A stretch of 64,000 nt of DNA, taken from contig NZ_RAPK01000008.1 of NCBI RefSeq assembly GCF_003610495.1, forward strand, positions 414,138-478,137, written 5' to 3'. A model generated the notes under the pieces. That model made no database searches. It was not told where the DNA came from and worked only from the letters and a program-made list of their open reading frames with translations. The position numbers were made by a program, and so were the translations under genes. This DNA is from Sinobaca qinghaiensis. GTDB taxonomy: Bacteria; Bacillota; Bacilli; Bacillales; Marinococcaceae. Within the stretch, counting starts at the first letter, position 1, and each line of letters starts with the position of its first letter. Below, one piece after another: positions 62,427 through 64,000 of this stretch.

Positions 62427-63351
62427 AATTTCTAAAAATATTCTCTCTATGCCATTGCAAGTAGTCTTGTCTTGGTGGATTTTTTGTAGGCAATTTAATT
62501 TTTCTATCTTTATATACATCTAATTTAGCTTTTAAATTAGGATAGTTATTTACCTCAGTAGATATTAAGACTTTATAAGACTCATCTATTGTTATAAACC
62601 CTTTATCAAACGCCTTATCTAACTCAACTGAAAGACATATTCCATTTGAAGGATCTAAGCGCACGCTTTTATTTGCAGCCCAAGGTATAATATGCGATCC
62701 AATTAAGAACGATTGATTTTCAATACCTGATAAAGCGCATTTGAAACCGTAGTTTCTCTTAACTTGTGTAGAGAATACACTTTGGCCTTTTCTAACTTTT
62801 TGTGTGCTTGCTAAATCCTCCACAAAATAATTTCCCTGCTGTTGATCTTGATACATTTTCACTTCTTCTGATTCTTCTTTTTCTTCAAAGTGAATATCTG
62901 ATTTATCACTAGACCCTAATTTTAAAAGCCCTGTAAAATCTCTTTTTTTGATTTCATTCATGCCATATTGATTGAAGAAATGTTCCCAAGTGGGCCCCTT
63001 GTCTTTGAATTCCCAAGGAAATTCTTCTAGATCTGTTTGCAAAAGGAAAGGATCAAATTTAATTGGTTTATCTATGTAACCTCTTATTCTACCTGCGCCA
63101 ATATCAGTTATTGAATGAATACGCCCAGCTCCAAAAAAATAAAACAAACCTCTGACTTCTGAAGAAGAAGCAGGCCTTCTATAAATAAAAAGATCCCCTT
63201 CTCTTACTCTATTATATCGACTTGGCAACCAATCATAAGAGCTAAATTCTTTGTCGTCATAATTTTGAGCAATACCTTTAGTGTCTAATATAAAGTATCT
63301 AGTATCCGTTAGATCAAGCTCGGATCTATATATCTCAAGTATATTTTCCAT
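62425..63351 (-). CDS. HNH endonuclease with an N-terminal reader-like domain
   Basis: 308 residues. The N-terminal 150 residues have strands YFILDTKGIAQ, REGDLFIYRRP and GLFYFFGAGRIHSI, which recall EVE/PUA-like folds that bind modified bases; this is tentative. The C-terminal domain has the HNH core YGFKCALSGIENQSFLIGSHIIPWAANKSVRLDPSNGICLS, with SHI and N-G-I in place. So it may be a modification-dependent restriction enzyme acting on phage DNA. It is at the right end of the element, directly downstream of the rRNA operon terminator and in the same direction. GGGAGG is before the ATG. Confidence 0.8.
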   Translation of the reverse strand: MENILEIYRSELDLTDTRYFILDTKGIAQNYDDKEFSSYDWLPSRYNRVREGDLFIYRRPASSSEVRGLFYFFGAGRIHSITDIGAGRIRGYIDKPIKFDPFLLQTDLEEFPWEFKDKGPTWEHFFNQYGMNEIKKRDFTGLLKLGSSDKSDIHFEEKEESEEVKMYQDQQQGNYFVEDLASTQKVRKGQSVFSTQVKRNYGFKCALSGIENQSFLIGSHIIPWAANKSVRLDPSNGICLSVELDKAFDKGFITIDESYKVLISTEVNNYPNLKAKLDVYKDRKIKLPTKNPPRQDYLQWHRENIFRN

Positions 63352-63409
63352 TGCCTACCTCCCTTTTATTTATCTTATTATAAACAGTGATATAAATACA
63401 ATTTAAAAA

Positions 63410-63430
63410 TCCGTACCCAATCCGTACCCA
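63410..63430 (+). repeat. Two integrase arm-type repeats, right end
   Basis: TCCGTACCCA at 63410 and 63421, an 11-bp period, identical to the three copies near the left end. Confidence 0.72.
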
Positions 63431-63480
63431 AACCCCCTGTATCAGTCCAAACGAAGGTAAACTGTACCATTTTCAGACAT

Positions 63481-63508
63481 AAGAAAAAGCCTTCTATACG
63501 AAGGCTTT
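63481..63508 (-). terminator. Replacement terminator supplied by the element
   Basis: Minus-strand stem AAAGCCTTC/GAAGGCTTT (63486-63508) followed by TTCTT. It begins 14 bases past the tRNA 3' end, the same spacing as the native terminator at 50303-50336. Confidence 0.78.
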
Positions 63509-63512
63509 GAAC

Positions 63513-63567
63513 GTTTGTGTAATGGAGCTTCCTACCGGATTTGAACCGGTGACCTCATCCTTACCAT
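63513..63567 (-). repeat. Right attachment site: 55-bp repeat inside tRNA-Thr
   Basis: Identical to 50341-50395. It covers the tRNA from the anticodon loop to CCA plus 10 bases beyond. The crossover lies somewhere in this 55-bp identity. Confidence 0.93.
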
Positions 63568-63598
63568 GGATGCGCTCTACCAGCTGAGCTAAGGAAGC
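63523..63598 (-). tRNA. trnT: tRNA-Thr (anticodon GGU)
   Basis: 76 bases with encoded CCA. Acceptor stem GCTTCCT/AGGAAGC, D-arm GCTC/GAGC, anticodon stem CATCC/GGATG with loop ATGGTAA (anticodon GGT), T-arm ACCGG-TTCAAAT-CCGGT. It lies 69 bases downstream of the 5S gene as the last gene of the rRNA operon. Confidence 0.97.
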
Positions 63599-63667
63599 CT
63601 GTATATTATATAGAAGAAAATCTGATCTCTGGGAGACCAAATTTTCTACAAATCTTATAAATAAGTA

Positions 63668-63785
<118 letters not shown>

Positions 63786-63847
63786 AACATCGGGAACCGG
63801 TGGTTCCTTCAAAACTGGATAGCGACATCCGAATGGAAAAAGTATTT

Positions 63848-64000
63848 GGATAAGTCCTCGATCGATTAGTATCTGTCAGCTGCATGCGTCGCCGCACGTC
63901 CACCTCAGACCTATCTACCTTGTCATCTCCAAGGGATCTTACTCACTTGCGTGATGGGAAATCTCATCTCGAGGGGGGCTTCATGCTTAGATGCTTTCAG
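63848..64000 (-). rRNA. rrl: 23S ribosomal RNA, 3' end (partial)
   Basis: The minus strand reads GACAGATACTAATCGATCGA then GGACTTATCC, the conserved 3' end of Bacillus-type 23S rRNA. The gene continues beyond the window; the exact 3' end is uncertain by a few bases. Confidence 0.92.

Larger units (their letters stand above)
50341..63567. mobile_element. Integrated phage-satellite-like island in tRNA-Thr
   Basis: About 13.2 kb bounded by perfect 55-bp direct repeats in tRNA-Thr. Clearly A+T-richer than both flanks. The plan is integrase with DUF6076 rightward, then leftward from a shared promoter region: helix-turn-helix regulator, excisionase-like protein, DnaD-like initiator, DnaC-like loader and terminase small subunit. 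Cargo follows: two Panacea-type modules on the left and an HNH nuclease on the right. The absence of TerL, portal, capsid and tail genes together with a TerS gene is the mark of phage-inducible islands, which borrow a helper phage's head. A degraded prophage is the alternative, but the compact intact modules argue against it. Confidence 0.85.

Noticed and set aside
50341..63567. Reading the element as a decayed complete prophage
   Set aside because: Integration, switch, replication and terS modules are intact and compact, while no late gene fragment is visible.

Overview
The window looks like a chromosome segment of a low-GC Gram-positive bacterium of the Bacillaceae, probably a pigmented, salt- or alkali-tolerant soil/aquatic type. 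The signs are strong AGGAGG-type ribosome binding sites throughout, many genes with Bacillus subtilis counterparts (CtaG, YwqE, YdaJ/L/M, YhaQ/YhaP, an RsbR-like GAF-STAS protein, DUF3243), a C30 (staphyloxanthin-like) carotenoid gene set, and Bacillus-like 5S/23S rRNA. The genus cannot be fixed from the sequence alone.

Layout. 1-9.8 kb: end of a secreted protein gene, a thioredoxin, a zinc alcohol dehydrogenase, DUF3243, a DUF2243-CtaG pair, then an alcohol dehydrogenase with a near-perfect sigma-54 promoter facing a sigma-54 activator/sensor kinase/iron alcohol dehydrogenase operon. 9.8-20.5 kb: a giant YhgE/Pip-like membrane protein with its Rrf2-type regulator, a GAF-STAS protein, an alpha/beta hydrolase, the abasic-site protein YedK, small membrane proteins, an acetyltransferase and a NatAB/YhaQP-like ABC exporter. 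20.5-30.5 kb: crtO-crtQ-crtP carotenoid tailoring genes, an esterase, and an exopolysaccharide operon (ydaL-ydaM-wecB-ydaJ-like). 30.5-42.9 kb: an endolysin-holin pair, an ABC-F antibiotic resistance factor with an attenuator leader, a membrane transglutaminase-like protein, MFS and MATE exporters, acyltransferase, YwqE phosphatase and an M20 amidohydrolase. 42.9-48.5 kb: an arsenic operon arsA-arsR-arsB-arsC-arsD and a YeeE/YedE-like protein that has lost the usual cysteines. 48.5-50.2 kb: a short-chain dehydrogenase and two small genes.

50,341-63,567 is an integrated mobile element of about 13.2 kb bounded by perfect 55-bp direct repeats that overlap the 3' half of a tRNA-Thr(GGU) gene. It is visibly more A+T-rich than its surroundings. 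It has a tyrosine integrase, an excisionase-like protein, a small helix-turn-helix regulator, a DnaD-like initiator containing 11-bp iterons, a DnaC-like helicase loader, and a lone phage terminase small subunit, but no large terminase or structural genes. That is the plan of a phage satellite (PICI-like). Its cargo looks like defence or toxin-antitoxin genes: a Panacea (SocA-like) protein with a 636-residue membrane protein, a second divergent Panacea-like protein with an 827-residue nuclease-ATPase, and an HNH endonuclease. These two Panacea-linked modules are the best candidates for an undescribed system.

The intact tRNA-Thr gene, a 5S rRNA gene and the 3' end of a 23S rRNA gene close the window, all on the minus strand. 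The element therefore sits at the end of an rRNA operon. It has separated the operon from its native terminator and appears to supply a replacement at the same distance from the tRNA.
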